A stretch of 64,000 nucleotides of DNA. It comes from Liolophura sinensis. Lineage: Eukaryota; Mollusca; Polyplacophora; Chitonida; Chitonidae. The notes under the pieces were generated by a model. It was not told the DNA's origin, did not search any database, and was given only the letters and a program-made list of their open reading frames with translations. Each line of letters opens with the position of its first letter. The first letter of the stretch is position 1. Shown one piece after another: positions 41,101 to 56,100 of this stretch. A program made the translations under genes and the position numbers. The DNA lies in contig NC_088295.1 in NCBI RefSeq assembly GCF_032854445.1, positions 35,451,385 to 35,515,384 on the forward strand, given 5' to 3'.

Positions 41101-44100
41101 TAATGGTTTTCTGTCATGTGGCCTCCAAATGTGGGGATTTAGCGCTTTTACCAACTTTATTTGCAACCTGCGTCTAAACAATCCATCGCAGAAAAGAATA
41201 GAAAAGACCAGAGTCGTCATGAGAATATCAAACTTTGTCTGGTAGCATATGTAAAATATTTAAACTCCGGAAATTTTGGTTAGGTGACAAATTTGGTAAT
41301 CGGTACATTTCAACAGTTTTGAATATATTGAACTGATTCTTTTATGCTTCATTTCCCCCAACATGTTCTGTCAGCGTTCTGAAAATTAACAGTTGTGGAT
41401 AAAAATATTTCCAAAGTGAGCTGGATTTGAACCTCAAATTGCTAAATATTGTATGCAAGAAAAACATAAAAAGGAAGAATGATGAGGAATAGACTGGACT
41501 TGAATCACAGACTGCTAGGACTGGTAGTGTAATATCTGTTAGTTTTGTGAGAATGAAAAAGAACAAAGTAAAAATATGGGCAAGAATTAACTGGATTTGA
41601 ACCGCAGGTGACTGTCAGTTACAGCTTCTGTGAAGACCAGGGAATAGAAATTGAAGATTGTCCTCTGCTAACAGTGCTAGATTGCATGTATGAAGAGATT
41701 ATGGCTTTGATCACGAGAGTGTTTCTTTAATTTACTTCCCCTGGCAGCAGACAAATTTAGAATACATGTCCTGTAGCTAGAAAAACTACATACAGTCTAG
41801 CAGGAAGCTCCCATTTTATTTCAAAGGTAAGGTTGGGTTGTCAAATTTTTGTTGCTTTTTTGGTGGATTATAACATGAAAATAATACAAAGTACATGTAC
41901 AAAAACAATTCTGGTAGATTTGTAATCTTGATGTAGGGGAGCACCAGCCTGTGTGTTTTGTTAAAAGCATTGGTTTGTTGGCCTAGTTTGCATACCAAAG
42001 TGAAAGTTATTTTACCAGCAGAATAGGATGATAAGCATAGAATCAGCAAGTGAAATTTTGTATTGAAAGCTTTTGCTGTTTTTGAGGAGAAAATTTTTTA
42101 AGCTTATGAGTAAAATTAAAAATTACCGATAAATCACTTTTGCTAACAACACAATGAATACACAATCCATAAAATTGTACATTTGTGTCAAATTGGTTTT
42201 TGGTGTTGGGTTAAAAGAAGCGAGATAGGTTTATACTTGATGGATTTAGCTATAGACTAGACTTTTCCTTAATTTTAAACATTTTGGGGTTTAAAAGTAT
42301 TGACAAAATGAACTTGAAACAAAAAGTTCTTCAATTGAGTTTTGTGTGGTTTAAATTTTAAATAGGAGAACCACAATTTGCAATACATTTTAGTAGTGTA
42401 ATTTTATTTTCAAACTGTTATGATGGTATATAGAAGTTGAGTTAAGCTATTTAAGTATTTATTCTTGTCATGTCAGTAGCCATTGAAATGAATATACTAG
42501 GTATTAGGTAGTATTGGTATTAAACGATAAACTTTGCTATTTGATTTCTTGGTATTTTTTCTGTGGCATGTCAGTATGTAGGTATTCAAACAAGGAAATA
42601 TACAATTCTGAAAATATATAAGTATTTGTCCTTGCTATATGTGATTGGAAATTGGAATGATATGAGTTGATTTATTTTATTGTAAATTACGGTGCAACTT
42701 TGGGCATTAATCTTGATATTTTAGTGTTATCATATATATGGTCATCAGAAGCTGTTTCATGATCACAAAAGTCTAAGGCTTTCACTTTTTCTTTTTCAGG
42801 TAATGGAGGGACTAGTGAAAGTCCAGGTAATCCCATTGCCTTGTGTTATGAAATAATGATAAATTGAAGCTGTTGCCATGGTTGCTGTCACTAGTCTTTT
42901 ACCACTTCTGGTAGCCAGATGTATATAAAGCTCATGATAATTGAGAAAAAAATGTGGAACAAAGATGGTATTAATTCACCAGGTTTGAGTGGGAGACTCT
43001 TAAAATGTACATTCAAAACAGAAAGTTATCAAAGAGAAAAGAAGATATATGTGAGCGAATTGTTGCAAACTACATGTTTATCGGGTAGCATGCTTACAAT
43101 ATTCATACATTCATCCTAGACATGAGAACATGATAAATGCATTATATGGCATGTGGATCTACATGTAATGTGCCAAATAAAGTAAATTGTCGTTTGGATA
43201 ATTTTTCCAGCACTGCAAGTTCTGCATTTATTCACACAGGTCAACAATTTTCAGCACACATGCAGTACATACATAGCCCTTTGCCATTTTCAGCTTTACA
43301 TGTGTAATGGTTTTCTGTCATGTGGCCTCCAAATGTGGGGATTTAGCGCTTTTACCAACTTTATTTGCAACCTGCGTCAAAACAATCCATCGCAGAAAAG
43401 AATAGAAAAGACCAGAGTCGTCATGAGAATATCAAACTTTGTCTGGTAGCATATGTAAAATATTTAAACTCCGGAAATTTTGGTTAGGTGACAAATTTGG
43501 TAATCGGTACATTTCAACAGTTTTGAATATATTGAACTGATTCTTTTATGCTTCATTTCCCCCAACATGTTCTGTCAGCGTTCTGAAAATTAACAGTTGT
43601 GGATAAAAATATTTCCAAAGTGAGCTGGATTTGAACCTCAAATTGCTAAATATTGTATGCAAGAAAAACATAAAAAGGAAGAATGATGAGGAATAGACTG
43701 GACTTGAATCACAGACTGCTAGGACTGGTAGTGTAATATCTGTTAGTTTTGTGAGAATGAAAAAGAACAAAGTAAAAATATGGGCAAGAATTAACTGGAT
43801 TTGAACCGCAGGTGACTGTCAGTTACAGCTTCTGTGAAGACCAGGGAATAGAAATTGAAGATTGTCCTCTGCTAACAGTGCTAGATTGCATGTATGAAGA
43901 GATTATGGCTTTGATCACGAGAGTGTTTCTTTAATTTACTTCCCCTGGCAGCAGACAAATTTAGAATACATGTCCTGTAGCTAGAAAAACTACATACAGT
44001 CTAGCAGGAAGCTCCCATTTTATTTCAAAGGTAAGGTTGGGTTGTCAAATTTTTGTTGCTTTTTTGGTGGATTATAACATGAAAATAATACAAAGTACAT

Positions 44101-47100
44101 GTACAAAAACAATTCTGGCAGATTTGTAATCCTGATGTAGGGGAGCACCAGCCTGTGTGTTTTGTTAAAAGCATTGGTTTGTTGGCCTAGTTTGCATACC
44201 AAACCGAAAGTCTTTTTACCAGCAGAGTAGGATGATAAGCGTGGAATCAGCAAGTGAAATTTTGTATTGAAAGCTTTTGCTGTTTTTGAGGAGAAAATTT
44301 TTTAAGCTTATGAGTAAAATTAAAAATTGCCGATAAATCACTTTTGCTAACAACACAATGAATACACAATCCATAAAATTGTACATTTGTGTCAAATTGG
44401 TTTTTGGTGTTGGGTTAAAAGAAGCGAGATAGGTTTATACTTGATGGATTTAGCTATAGACTAGACTTTTCCTTAATTTTAAACATTTTGGGGTTTAAAA
44501 GTATTGACAAAATGAACTTGAAACAAAAAGTTCTTCAAATAAGTTTTGTGTGGTTTAAATTTTAAATAGGAGAACCACAATTTGCAATACATTTTAGTAG
44601 TGTAATTTTATTTTCAAACTGTTATGATGGTATATAGAAGTTGAGTTAAGCTATTTAAGTATTTATTCTTGTCATGTCAGTAGCCATTGAAATGAATATA
44701 CTAGGTATTAGGTAGTATTGGTATTAAACGATAAACTTTGCTCTTTGATTTCTTGGTATTTTTTCTGTGGCATGTCAGTATGTAGGTATTCAAACAAGGA
44801 AATATACAATTCTGAAAATATATAAGTATTTGTCCTTGCTATATGTGATTGGAAATTGGAATGATATGAGTTGATTTATTTTATTGTAAATTACGGTGCA
44901 ACTTTCGGCATTAATCTTGATATTTTAGTGTTATCATATATATGGTCATCAGAAGCTGTTTCATGATCACAAAAGTCTAAGGCTTTCACTTTTTCTTTTT
45001 CAGGTAATGGAGGGACTAGTGAAAGTCCAGGTAATCCCATTGCCTTGTGTTATGAAATAATGATAAATTGAAGCTGTTGCCATGGTTGCTGTCACTAGTC
45101 TTTTACCACTTCTGGTAGCCAGATGTATATAAAGCTCATGATAATTGAGAAAAAAATGTGGAACAAAGATGGTATTAATTCACCAGGTTTGAGTGGGAGA
45201 CTCTTAAAATGTACATTCAAAACAGAAAGTTATCAAAGAGGAAAGAAGATATATGTGAGCAAATTGTTGCAAACTACATGTTTATCGGGTAGCATGCTTA
45301 CAATATTCATACATTCATCCTAGACATGAGATCATGATAAATGCATTATATGGCATGTGGATCTACATGTAATGTGCCAAATAAAGTAAATTGTCGTTTG
45401 GATAATTTTTCCAGCACTGCAAGTTCTGCATTTATTCACACAGGTCAACAATTTTCAGCACACATGCAGTACATACATAGCCCTTTGCCATTTTCAGCTT
45501 TACATGTGTAATGGTTTTCTGTCATGTGGCCTCCAAATGTAGGGATTTAGCGCTTTTACCAACTTTATTTGCAACCTGCGTCAAAACAATCCATCGCAGA
45601 AAAGAATAGAAAAGACCAGAGTCGTCATGAGAATATCAAACTTTGTCTGGTAGCATATGTAAAATATTTAAACTCCGGAAATTTTGGTTAGGTGACAAAT
45701 TTGGTAATCGGTACATTTCAACAGTTTTGAATATATTGAACTGATTCTTTTATGCTTCATTTCCCCCAACATGTTCTGTCAGCGTTCTGAAAATTAACAG
45801 TTGTGGATAAAAATATTTCCAAAGTGAGCTGGATTTGAACCTCAAATTGCTAAATATTGTATGCAAGAAAAACATAAAAAGGAAGAATGATGAGGAATAG
45901 ACTGGACTTGAATCACAGACTGCTAGGACTGGTAGTGTAATATCTGTTAGTTTTGTGAGAATGAAAAAGAACAAAGTAAAAATATGGGCAAGAATTAACT
46001 GGATTTGAACCGCAGGTGACTGTCAGTTACAGCTTCTATGAAGACCAGGGAATAGAAATTGAAGATTGTCCTCTGCTAACAGTGCTAGATTGCATGTATG
46101 AAGAGATTATGGCTTTGATCACGAGAGTGTTTCTTTAATTTACTTCCCCTGGCAGCAGACAAATTTAGAATACATGTCCTGTAGCTAGAAAAACTACATA
46201 CAGTCTAGCAGGAAGCTCCCATTTTATTTCAAAGGTAAGGTTGGGTTGTCAAATTTTTGTTGCTTTTTTGGTGGATTATAACATGAAAATAATACAAAGT
46301 ACATGTACAAAAACAATTCTGGTAGATTTGTAATCTTGATGTAGGGGAGCACCAGCCTGTGTGTTTTGTTAAAAGCATTGGTTTGTTGGCCTAGTTTGCA
46401 TACCAAAGTGAAAGTTATTTTACCAGCAGAATAGGATGATAAGCATAGAATCAGCAAGTGAAATTTTGTATTGAAAGCTTTTGCTGTTTTTGAGGAGAAA
46501 ATTTTTTAAGCTTATGAGTAAAATTAAAAATTACCGATAAATCACTTTTGCTAACAACACAATGAATACACAATCCATAAAATTGTACATTTGTGTCAAA
46601 TTGGTTTTTGGTGTTGGGTTAAAAGAAGCGAGATAGGTTTATACTTGATGGATTTAGCTATAGACTAGACTTTTCCTTAATTTTAAACATTTTGGGGTTT
46701 AAAAGTATTGACAAAATGAACTTGAAACAAAAAGTTCTTCAATTGAGTTTTGTGTGGTTTAAATTTTAAATAGGAGAACCACAATTTGCAATACATTTTA
46801 GTAGTGTAATTTTATTTTCAAACTGTTATGATGGTATATAGAAGTTGAGTTAAGCTATTTAAGTATTTATTCTTGTCATGTCAGTAGCCATTGAAATGAA
46901 TATACTAGGTATTAGGTAGTATTGGTATTAAACGATAAACTTTGCTCTTTGATTTCTTGGTATTTTTTCTGTGGCATGTCAGTATGTAGGTATTCAAACA
47001 AGGAAATATACAATTCTGAAAATATATAAGTATTTGTCCTTGCTATATGTGATTGGAAATTGGAATGATATGAGTTGATTTATTTTATTGTAAATTACGG

Positions 47101-50100
47101 TGCAACTTTCGGCATTAATCTTGATATTTTAGTGTTATCATATATATGGTCATCAGAAGCTGTTTCATGATCACAAAAGTCTAAGGCTTTCACTTTTTCT
47201 TTTTCAGGTAATGGAGGGACTAGTGAAAGTCCAGGTAATCCCATTGCCTTGTGTTATGAAATAATGATAAATTGAAGCTGTTGCCATGGTTGCTGTCACT
47301 AGTCTTTTACCACTTCTGGTAGCCAGATGTATATAAAGCTCATGATAATTGAGAAAAAAATGTGGAACAAAGATGGTATTAATTCACCAGGTTTGAGTGG
47401 GAGACTCTTAAAATGTACATTCAAAACAGAAAGTTATCAAAGAGAAAAGAAGATATATGTGAGCGAATTGTTGCAAACTACATGTTTATCGGGTAGCATG
47501 CTTACAATATTCATACATTCATCCTAGACATGAGAACATGATAAATGCATTATATGGCATGTGGATCTACATGTAATGTGCCAAATAAAGTAAATTGTCG
47601 TTTGGATAATTTTTCCAGCACTGCAAGTTCTGCATTTATTCACACAGGTCAACAATTTTCAGCACACATGCAGTACATACATAGCCCTTTGCCATTTTCA
47701 GCTTTACATGTGTAATGGTTTTCTGTCATGTGGCCTCCAAATGTGGGGATTTAGCGCTTTTACCAACTTTATTTGCAACCTGCGTCAAAACAATCCATCG
47801 CAGAAAAGAATAGAAAAGACCAGAGTCGTCATGAGAATATCAAACTTTGTCTGGTAGCATATGTAAAATATTTAAACTCCGGAAATTTTGGTTAGGTGAC
47901 AAATTTGGTAATCGGTACATTTCAACAGTTTTGAATATATTGAACTGATTCTTTTATGCTTCATTTCCCCCAACATGTTCTGTCAGCATTCTGAAAATTA
48001 ACAGTTGTGGATAAAAATATTTCCAAAGTGAGCTGGATTTGAACCTCAAATTGCTAAATATTGTATGCAAGAAAAACATAAAAAGGAAGAATGATGAGGA
48101 ATAGACTGGACTTGAATCACAGACTGCTAGGACTGGTAGTGTAATATCTGTTAGTTTTGTGAGAATGAAAAAGAACAAAGTAAAAATATGGGCAAGAATT
48201 AACTGGATTTGAACCGCAGGTGACTGTCAGTTACAGCTTCTGTGAAGACCAGTGAATAGAAATTAAAGATTGTCCTCTGCTAACAGTGCTAGATTGCATG
48301 TATGAAGAGATTATGGCTTTGATCACGAGAGTGTTTCTTTAATTTACTTCCCCTGGCAGCAGACAAATTTAGAATACATGTCCTGTAGCTAGAAAAACTA
48401 CATACAGTCTAGCAGGAAGCTCCCATTTTATTTCAAAGGTAAGGTTGGGTTGTCAAGTTTTTGTTGCTTTTTTGGTGGATTATAACATGAAAATAATACA
48501 AAGTACATGTACAAAAACAATTCTGGTAGATTTGTAATCCTGATGTAGGGGAGCACCAGCCTGTGTGTTTTGTTAAAAGCATTGGTTTGTTGGCCTAGTT
48601 TGCATACCAAACCGAAAGTCTTTTTACCAGCAGAGTAGGATGATAAGCGTGGAATCAGCAAGTGAAATTTTGTATTGAAAGCTTTTGCTGTTTTTGAGGA
48701 GAAAATTTTTTAAGCTTATGAGTAAAATTAAAAATTGCCGATAAATCACTTTTGCTAACAACACAATGAATACACAATCCATAAAATTGTACATTTGTGT
48801 CAAATTGGTTTTTGGTGTTGGGTTAAAAGAAGCGAGATAGGTTTATACTTGATGGATTTAGCTATAGACTAGACTTTTCCTTAATTTTAAACATTTTGGG
48901 GTTTAAAAGTATTGACAAAATGAACTTGAAACAAAAAGTTCTTCAATTGAGTTTTGTGTGGTTTAAATTTTAAATAGGAGAACCACAATTTGCAATACAT
49001 TTTAGTAGTGTAATTTTATTTTCAAACTGTTATGATGGTATATAGAAGTTGAGTTAAGCTATTTAAGTATTTATTCTTGTCATGTCAGTAGCCATTGAAA
49101 TGAATATACTAGGTATTAGGTAGTATTGGTATTAAACGATAAACTTTGCTCTTTGATTTCTTGGTATTTTTTCTGTGGCATGTCAGTATGTAGGTATTCA
49201 AACAAGGAAATATACAATTCTGAAAATATATAAGTATTTGTCCTTGCTATATGTGATTGGAAATTGGAATGATATGAGTTGATTTATTTTATTGTAAATT
49301 ACGGTGCAACTTTGGGCATTAATCTTGATATTTTAGTGTTATCATATATATGGTCTTCAGAAGCTGTTTCATGATCACAAAAGTCTAAGGCTTTCACTTT
49401 TTCTTTTTCAGGTAATGGAGGGACTAGTGAAAGTCCAGGTAATCCCATTGCCTTGTGTTATGAAATAATGATAAATTGAAGCTGTTGCCATGGTTGCTGT
49501 CACTAGTCTTTTACCACTTCTGGTAGCCAGATGTATATAAAGCTCATGATAATTGAGAAAAAAATGTGGAACAAAGATGGTATTAATTCACCAGGTTTGA
49601 GTGGGAGACTCTTAAAATGTACATTCAAAACAGAAAGTTATCAAAGAGGAAAGAAGATATATGTGAGCAAATTGTTGCAAACTACATGTTTATCGGGTAG
49701 CATGCTTACAATATTCATACATTCATCCTAGACATGAGAACATGATAAATGCATTATATGGCATGTGGATCTACATGTAATGTGCCAAATAAAGTAAATT
49801 GTCGTTTGGATAATTTTTCCAGCACTGCAAGTTCTGCATTTATTCACACAGGTCAACAATTTTCAGCACACATGCAGTACATACATAGCCCTTTGCCATT
49901 TTCAGCTTTACATGTGTAATGGTTTTCTGTCATGTGGCCTCCAAATGTGGGGATTTAGCGCTTTTACCAACTTTATTTGCAACCTGCGTCAAAACAATCC
50001 ATCGCAGAAAAGAATAGAAAAGACCAGAGTCGTCATGAGAATATCAAACTTTGTCTGGTAGCATATGTAAAATATTTAAACTCCGGAAATTTTGGTTAGG

Positions 50101-53100
50101 TGACAAATTTGGTAATCGGTACATTTCAACAGTTTTGAATATATTGAACTGATTCTTTTATGCTTCATTTCCCCCAACATGTTCTGTCAGCGTTCTGAAA
50201 ATTAACAGTTGTGGATAAAAATATTTCCAAAGTGAGCTGGATTTGAACCTCAAATTGCTAAATATTGTATGCAAGAAAAACATAAAAAGGAAGAATGATG
50301 AGGAATGGACTGGACTTGAATCACAGACTGCTAGGACTGGTAGTGAAATATCTGTTAGTTTTGTGAGAATGAAAAAGAACAAAGTAAAAATATGGGCAAG
50401 AATTAACTGGATTTGAACCGCAGGTGACTGTCAGTTACAGCTTCTGTGAAGACCAGTGAATAGAAATTAAAGATTGTCCTCTGCTAACAGTGCTACATTG
50501 CATGTATGAAGAGATTATGGCTTTGATCACGAGAGTGTTTCTTTAATTTACTTCCCCTGGCAGCAGACAAATTTAGAATACATGTCCTGTAGCTAGAAAA
50601 ACTACATACAGTCTAGCAGGAAGCTCCCATTTTATTTCAAAGGTAAGGTTGGGTTGTCAAATTTTTGTTGCTTTTTTGGTGGATTATAACATGAAAATAA
50701 TACAAAGTACATGTACAAAAACAATTCTGGTAGATTTGTAATCCTGATGTAGGGGAGCACCAGCCTGTGTGTTTTGTTAAAAGCATTGGTTTGTTGGCCT
50801 AGTTTGCATACCAAACCGAAAGTCATTTTACCAGCAGAGTAGGATGATAAGCGTGGAATCAGCAAGTGAAATTTTGTATTGAAAGCTTTTGCTGTTTTTG
50901 AGGAGAAAATTTTTTAAGCTTATGAGTAAAATTAAAAATTGCCGATAAATCACTTTTGCTAACAACACAATGAATACACAATCCATAAAATTGTACATTT
51001 GTGTCAAATTGGTTTTTGGTGTTGGGTTAAAAGAAGCGAGATAGGTTTATACTTGATGGATTTAGCTATAGACTAGACTTTTCCTTAATTTTAAACATTT
51101 TGGGGTTTAAAAGTATTGACAAAATGAACTTGAAACAAAAAGTTCTTCAAATAAGTTTTGTGTGGTTTAAATTTTAAATAGGAGAACCACAATTTGCAAT
51201 ACATTTTAGTAATGTAATTTTATTTTCAAACTGTTATGATGGTATATAGAAGTTGAGTTAAGCTATTTAAGTATTTATTCTTGTCATGTCAGTAGCCATT
51301 GAAATGAATATACTAGGTATTAGGTAGTATTGGTATTAAACGATAAACTTTGCTCTTTGATTTCTTGGTATTTTTTCTGTGGCATGTCAGTATGTAGGTA
51401 TTCAAACAAGGAAATATACAGTTTTGAAAATATATAAGTATTTGTCCTTGCTATATGTGATTGGAAATTGGAATGATATGAGTTGATTTATTTTATTGTA
51501 AATTACGGTGCAACTTTGGGCATTAATCTTGATATTTTAGTGTTATCATATATATGGTCATCAGAAGCTGTTTCATGATCACAAAAGTCTAAGGCTTTCA
51601 CTTTTTCTTTTTCAGGTAATGGAGGGACTAGTGAAAGTCCAGGTAATCCCATTGCCTTGTGTTATGAAATAATGATAAATTGAAGCTGTTGCCATGGTTG
51701 CTGTCACTAGTCTTTTACCACTTCTGGTAGCCAGATGTATATAAAGCTCATGATAATTGAGAAAAAAATGTGGAACAAAGATGGTATTAATTCACCAGGT
51801 TTGAGTGGGAGACTCTTAAAATGTACATTCAAAACAGAAAGTTATCAAAGAGAAAAGAAGATATATGTGAGCAAATTGTTGCAAACTACATGTTTATCGG
51901 GTAGCATGCTTACAATATTCATACATTCATCCTAGACATGAGAACATGATAAATGCATTATATGGCATGTGGATCTACATGTAATGTGCCAAATAAAGTA
52001 AATTGTCGTTTGGATAATTTTTCCAGCACTGCAAGTTCTGCATTTATTCACACAGGTCAACAATTTTCAGCACACATGCAGTACATACATAGCCCTTTGC
52101 CATTTTCAGCTTTACATGTGTAATGGTTTTCTGTCATGTGGCCTCCAAATGTGGGGATTTAGCGCTTTTACCAACTTTATTTGCAACCTGCGTCAAAACA
52201 ATCCATCGCAGAAAAGAATAGAAAAGACCAGAGTCGTCATGAGAATATCAAACTTTGTCTGGTAGCATATGTAAAATATTTAAACTCCGGAAATTTTGGT
52301 TAGGTGACAAATTTGGTAATCGGTACATTTCAACAGTTTTGAATATATTGAACTGATTCTTTTATGCTTCATTTCCCCCAACATGTTCTGTCAGCATTCT
52401 GAAAATTAACAGTTGTGGATAAAAATATTTCCAAAGTGAGCTGGATTTGAACCTCAAATTGCTAAATATTGTATGCAAGAAAAACATAAAAAGGAAGAAT
52501 GATGAGGAATAGACTGGACTTGAATCACAGACTGCTAGGACTGGTAGTGTAATATCTGTTAGTTTTGTGAGAATGAAAAAGAACAAAGTAAAAATATGGG
52601 CAAGAATTAACTGGATTTGAACCGCAGGTGACTGTCAGTTACAGCTTCTGTGAAGACCAGTGAATAGAAATTAAAGATTGTCCTCTGCTAACAGTGCTAG
52701 ATTGCATGTATGAAGAGATTATGGCTTTGATCACGAGAGTGTTTCTTTAATTTACTTCCCCTGGCAGCAGACAAATTTAGAATACATGTCCTGTAGCTAG
52801 AAAAACTACATACAGTCTAGCAGGAAGCTCCCATTTTATTTCAAAGGTAAGGTTGGGTTGTCAAATTTTTGTTGCTTTTTTGGTGGATTATAACATGAAA
52901 ATAATACAAAGTACATGTACAAAAACAATTCTGGTAGATTTGTAATCCTGATGTAGGGGAGCACCAGCCTGTGTGTTTTGTTAAAAGCATTGGTTTGTTG
53001 GCCTAGTTTGCATACCAAACCGAAAGTCTTTTTACCAGCAGAGTAGGATGATAAGCGTGGAATCAGCAAGTGAAATTTTGTATTGAAAGCTTTTGCTGTT

Positions 53101-56100
53101 TTTGAGGAGAAAATTTTTTAAGCTTATGAGTAAAATTAAAAATTGCCGATAAATCACTTTTGCTAACAACACAATGAATACACAATCCATAAAATTGTAC
53201 ATTTGTGTCAAATTGGTTTTTGGTGTTGGGTTAAAAGAAGCGAGATAGGTTTATACTTGATGGATTTAGCTATAGACTAGACTTTTCCTTAATTTTAAAC
53301 ATTTTGGGGTTTAAAAGTATTGACAAAATGAACTTGAAACAAAAAGTTCTTCAATTGAGTTTTGTGTGGTTTAAATTTTAAATAGGAGAACCACAATTTG
53401 CAATACATTTTAGTAGTGTAATTTTATTTTCAAACTGTTATGATGGTATATAGAAGTTGAGTTAAGCTATTTAAGTATTTATTCTTGTCATGTCAGTAGC
53501 CATTGAAATGAATATACTAGGTATTAGGTAGTATTGGTATTAAACGATAAACTTTGCTCTTTGATTTCTTGGTATTTTTTCTGTGGCATGTCAGTATGTA
53601 GGTATTCAAACAAGGAAATATACAATTCTGAAAATATATAAGTATTTGTCCTTGCTATATGTGATTGGAAATTGGAATGATATGAGTTGATTTATTTTAT
53701 TGTAAATTACGGTGCAACTTTGGGCATTAATCTTGATATTTTAGTGTTATCATATATATGGTCATCAGAAGCTGTTTCATGATCACAAAAGTCTAAGGCT
53801 TTCACTTTTTCTTTTTCAGGTGATGGAAAAAATGGAGGGACTAGTGAAAGTCCAGGTAATCCCATTGCCTTGTGTTATGAAATAATGATAAATTGGAGCT
53901 GTTGCCATGGTTGCTGTCACTAGTCTTTTACCACTTCTGGTAGCCAGATGTATATAAAGCTCTTATAATTGAGAAAAAAATGTGGAACAAAGATGGTATT
54001 AATTCAGCAGGTTTGAGTGGGAGACTCTTAAAATGTACATTCAAAACAGAAAGTTATCAAAGAGGAAAGAAGATATATGTGAGCAAATTGTTGCAAACTA
54101 CATGTTTATCGGGTAGCATGCTTACAATATTCATACATTCATCCTAGACATGAGAACATGATAAATGCATTATATGGCATGTGGATCTACATGTAATGTG
54201 CCAAATAAAGTAAATTGTCGTTTGGATAATTTTTCCAGCACTGCAAGTTCTGCATTTATACACACAGGTCAACAATTTTCAGCACACATGCAGTACATAC
54301 ATAGCCCTTTGCCATTTTCAGCTTTACATGTGTAATGGTTTTCTGTCATGTGGCCTCCAAATGTGGGGATTTAGCGCTTTTACCAACTTTATTTGCAACC
54401 TGCGTCAAAACAATCCATCGCAGAAAAGAATAGAAAAGACCAGAGTCGTCATGAGAATATCAAACTTTGTCTGGTAGCATATGTAAAATATTTAAACTCA
54501 AGAAATTTTGGTTAGGTGACAAATTTGGTAATCGGTACATTTCAACAGTTTTGAATATATGTAACTGATTCTTTTATGCTTCATTTCCCCCAACATGTTC
54601 TGTCAGCATTCTGAAAATTAACAGTTGTGGATAAAAATATTTCCAAAGTGAGCTGGATTTGAACCTCAAATTGCTAAATATTGTATGCAAGAAAAACATA
54701 AAAAGGAAGAATGATGAGGAATGGACTGGACTTGAATCACAGACTGCTAGGACTGGTAGTGAAATATCTGTTAGTTTTGTGAGAATGAAAAAGAACAAAG
54801 TAAAAATATGGGCAAGAATTAACTGGATTTGAACCGCAGGTGACTGTCAGTTACAACTTCTGTGAAGACCAGTGAATAGAAATTAAAGATTGTCCTCTGC
54901 TAACAGTGCTAGATTGCATGTATGAAGAGATTATGGCTTTGATCACGAGAGTGTTTCTTTAATTTACTTCCCCTGGCAGCAGACAAATTTAGAGTACATG
55001 TCCTGTAGCTAGAAAAACTACATACAGTCTAGCAGGAAGCTCCCATTCTATTTCAAAGGTAAGGTTGGGTTGTCAAATTTTTGTTGCTTTTTTGGTGGAT
55101 TATAACATGAAAATAATACAAAGTACATGTACAAAAACAATTCTGGTAGATTTGTAATCCTGATGTAGGGGAGCACCAGCCTGTGTGTTTTGTTAAAAGC
55201 ATTGGTTTGTTGACCTAGTTTGCATACCAAACCGAAAGTCTTTTTACCAGCAGAGTAGGATGATAAGCGTGGAATCAGCAAGTGAAATTTTGTATTGAAA
55301 GCTTTTGCTGTTTTTGAGGAGAAAATTTTTTAAGCTTATGAGTAAAATTAAAAATTGCCGATAAATCACTTTTGCTAACAACACAATGAATACACAATCC
55401 ATAAAATTGTACATTTGTGTCAAATTGGTTTTTGGTGTTGGGTTAAAAGAAGCGAGATAGGTTTATACTTGATGGATTTAGCTATAGACTAGACTTTTCC
55501 TTAATTTTAAACATTTTGGGGTTTAAAAGTATTGACAAAATGAACTTGAAACAAAAAGTTCTTCAAATAAGTTTTGTGTGGTTTAAATTTTAAATAGGAG
55601 AACCACAATTTGCAATACATTTTAGTAATGTAATTTTATTTTCAAACTGTTATGATGGTATATAGAAGTTGAGTTAAGCTATTTAAGTATTTATTCTTGT
55701 CATGTCAGTAGCCATTGAAATGAATATACTAGGTATTAGGTAGTATTGGTATTAAACGATAAACTTTGCTCTTTGATTTCTTGGTATTTTTTCTGTGGCA
55801 TGTCAGTATGTAGGTATTCAAACAAGGAAATATACAGTTTTGAAAATATATAAGCATTTGTCCTTGCTATATGTGATTGGAAATTGGAATGATATGAGTT
55901 GATTTATTTTATTGTAAATTACGGTGCAACTTTCGGCATTAATCTTGATATTTTAGTGTTATCATATATATGGTCATCAGAAGCTGTTTCATGATCACAA
56001 AAGTCTAAGGCTTTCACTTTTTCTTTTTCAGGTAATGGAGGGACTAGTGAAAGTCCAGGTAATCCCATTGCCTTGTGTTACGAAATAATGATAAATTGGA

